Below are positions 4,306 through 5,170 of a stretch of DNA of 5,170 bases, one piece after another. The stretch lies in contig JAADGX010000043.1 in the NCBI GenBank assembly GCA_013152135.1, positions 1-5,170 on the forward strand, given 5' to 3'. Numbering within the stretch: position 1 is the first letter of the stretch; the number at the start of each line of letters is the position of its first letter. Both the position numbers and the translations under genes were made by a program. The notes beneath the pieces were generated by a model. The model was not told the DNA's origin and made no database searches. It was given only the letters and a program-made list of their open reading frames with translations. Source of the stretch: Chlorobiota bacterium. Its GTDB lineage: Bacteria > Bacteroidota > Ignavibacteria > SZUA-365 > JAADGX01.

Positions 4306-5170
4306 TTTATCAGCGTTCAGCTACAAAGGCGGCCCCTTCATCGTCGATGCCGCGTACGCTTCGTCGGCAAAAAGCATCATGGACAAATGGCAAAGCAAGG
4401 GTGTGACCATTCACGAGGTCAATTCCGCCATCTCCGGTGTGCCGGTCCAAATAACGCTGACGTATAAGCCCAAAGCGTTTATCATAGCTTCCGATAATTG
4501 TAAAAGAAAACTGATTACGGACGTTTTGGATAAAGCCGGTATCCCCTCTTCCGCATGGAGCTGGGGCAAATGCCTCACAAGCGTGGATCTGGATTGCTAT
4601 TCGGTGATCATGGTCCCCCATCGCAAACACTGCGAATGGCCCACCTTTTCGTCGGATTTACCGAAGATAAAAACGTTCTTGAATAATGGCGGCAACTTGT
4701 ACGCACAGTGCGCGGCCACCGAAGCAATCGAGGATTCCGCGAAATTCCTCACCACGAAAGGCTTCGACAGGAATAATCAAAAGGAGAATTGGATATATCC
4801 GGACGCCGGCGCCCAGGTGTTTTTCGGCCAGTTCGTCGGAAAGCTCGAAAAGGAAGGCGGGTACGTAAAATCCTTCCAACCTACGTCGGGTGGGGCCTGG
4901 AGGTCGAACATGATCGACGTGGCGCATAACAAGTGCGGCGCCGAACCCCACAAGGCCGTTTTGGGTCATAAAGACAACGACGCCACCAAGGGCTGGGTCA
5001 TGTACGCCGGCGGACACGAATTCAAGTGCAAGACGCAATCCTCCCGGCTTCTTCTCAATGCGTTCATCATGGGCGCGCGCCGCGAGGACTGCCCGTGCTA
5101 CGATTTCTCTCCCATCTACATCGGTCCCGGACGCGATATCACTTCCAAGACGCTCACCGCGGACTGGAAC
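4295..5170 (+). CDS. Downstream part of the secreted protein, GATase1/ThuA-like (partial)
   Basis: This frame is open for 292 codons to the window edge and has no good start of its own; its first ATG, near 4379, is internal and lacks a Shine-Dalgarno. In the numbering of the repaired protein, YKGGPFIVDA (from about 104) is followed from residue 150 by a Rossmann-like order of strands: PKAFIIASDN, LITDVLDKAGIP, a YSVIMVP strand, then IKTFLNNGGNLYAQC (216-230) with C230 after a GG turn, and GWVMYAGGHEF (324-334) with RLLLNAFIMG. The layout recalls class I glutamine amidotransferase-like or ThuA-like domains, but no catalytic triad can be assigned, so a non-catalytic fold is possible. Nine cysteines occur here, many more than usual. 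After about 365 the sequence (IYIGPGRD) looks like the start of a further domain. Family placement is tentative. Confidence 0.6.

Larger units (their letters stand above)
4012..5170 (+). pseudogene. Frameshifted gene for a large secreted protein, 3' partial
   Basis: One gene is split between two frames. The frame from ATG 4012 ends at TAA 4303-4305, while the frame that continues the protein is open from just after TGA 4274-4276 to the window edge. The switch coincides with a perfect 10-bp tandem duplication at 4275-4294. With one copy removed the reading is Gln-Val-Lys-Glu-Tyr-Gly-Gly-Ser-Asn and the product is at least 383 residues, continuing beyond the window. The start has AGAGG (4001-4005) 6 nt upstream; a TTG at 3961 would only add residues ahead of the signal peptide. 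The coding quality of the second half is intact, with no further stops, so the lesion is recent, reversible or an assembly error. The two parts are described separately. Confidence 0.8.

Noticed and set aside
4310..5038. Two minus-strand open frames opposite the secreted protein
   Set aside because: They are shadows of the 292-codon plus-strand frame, which carries coherent strand and turn motifs and continues to the window edge.
3595..5170. Genomic island inserted at tRNA-Val
   Set aside because: No integrase, transposase or repeated tRNA end is visible in the window, so only a weak composition argument remains.
1..5170. CRISPR array, insertion sequence or defence system
   Set aside because: No regularly spaced repeats, terminal inverted repeats, transposase, nuclease or helicase motifs were seen on either strand.

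Overview
The window is a housekeeping-type stretch of bacterial chromosome with mixed gene orientation. It probably comes from the Bacteroidota/Ignavibacteriota/Chlorobiota (FCB) assemblage. The pointers are a single-TM TonB with PPPPPKP spacers, a cluster of small lipoproteins beside a beta-propeller protein, tRNA genes without encoded CCA, promoter-like sites of the Bacteroidota form (TTG, 20-nt gap, TAnnTT), and a secreted protein of a type I associate with large FCB surface proteins. The phylum is inferred; no marker gene here fixes it.

Layout from left to right. Positions 1-215 hold no gene I can support. A tRNA-Leu(CAG) gene on the minus strand (253-336) has its own promoter and a strong intrinsic terminator that starts only one nucleotide beyond the mature 3' end. 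Diverging from it, a well-formed promoter (472-500) drives an energy-transducer TonB gene (530-1183). Next comes a tightly packed plus-strand cluster: a small lipoprotein (1316-1783), a second small lipoprotein overlapping it (1755-2243), and a six-repeat NHL-type beta-propeller protein overlapping that by four bases (2240-3103). The single-stranded DNA-binding protein gene ssb (3138-3545) follows, then tRNA-Val(CAC) (3595-3669). An AT-richer stretch of about 340 bp without a recognisable gene leads to a large secreted protein gene that runs off the right edge (4012-5170).

The most notable point is in this last gene. Its frame stops after 97 codons, but a different frame stays open for the remaining roughly 290 codons of the window. 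The switch falls exactly on a perfect 10-bp tandem duplication (gaaagaatac twice, 4275-4294). Removing one copy restores one continuous protein of at least 383 residues. The gene is therefore a fresh frameshift pseudogene, a two-state slippage switch, or an assembly error.

Functionally, TonB, the lipoproteins, the propeller and the secreted protein all belong to the cell envelope or periplasm, whereas ssb and the tRNAs are core information-processing genes. The lipoprotein-lipoprotein-propeller trio looks translationally coupled and may form one envelope complex. No defence system, CRISPR array, transposon or integrase is visible.
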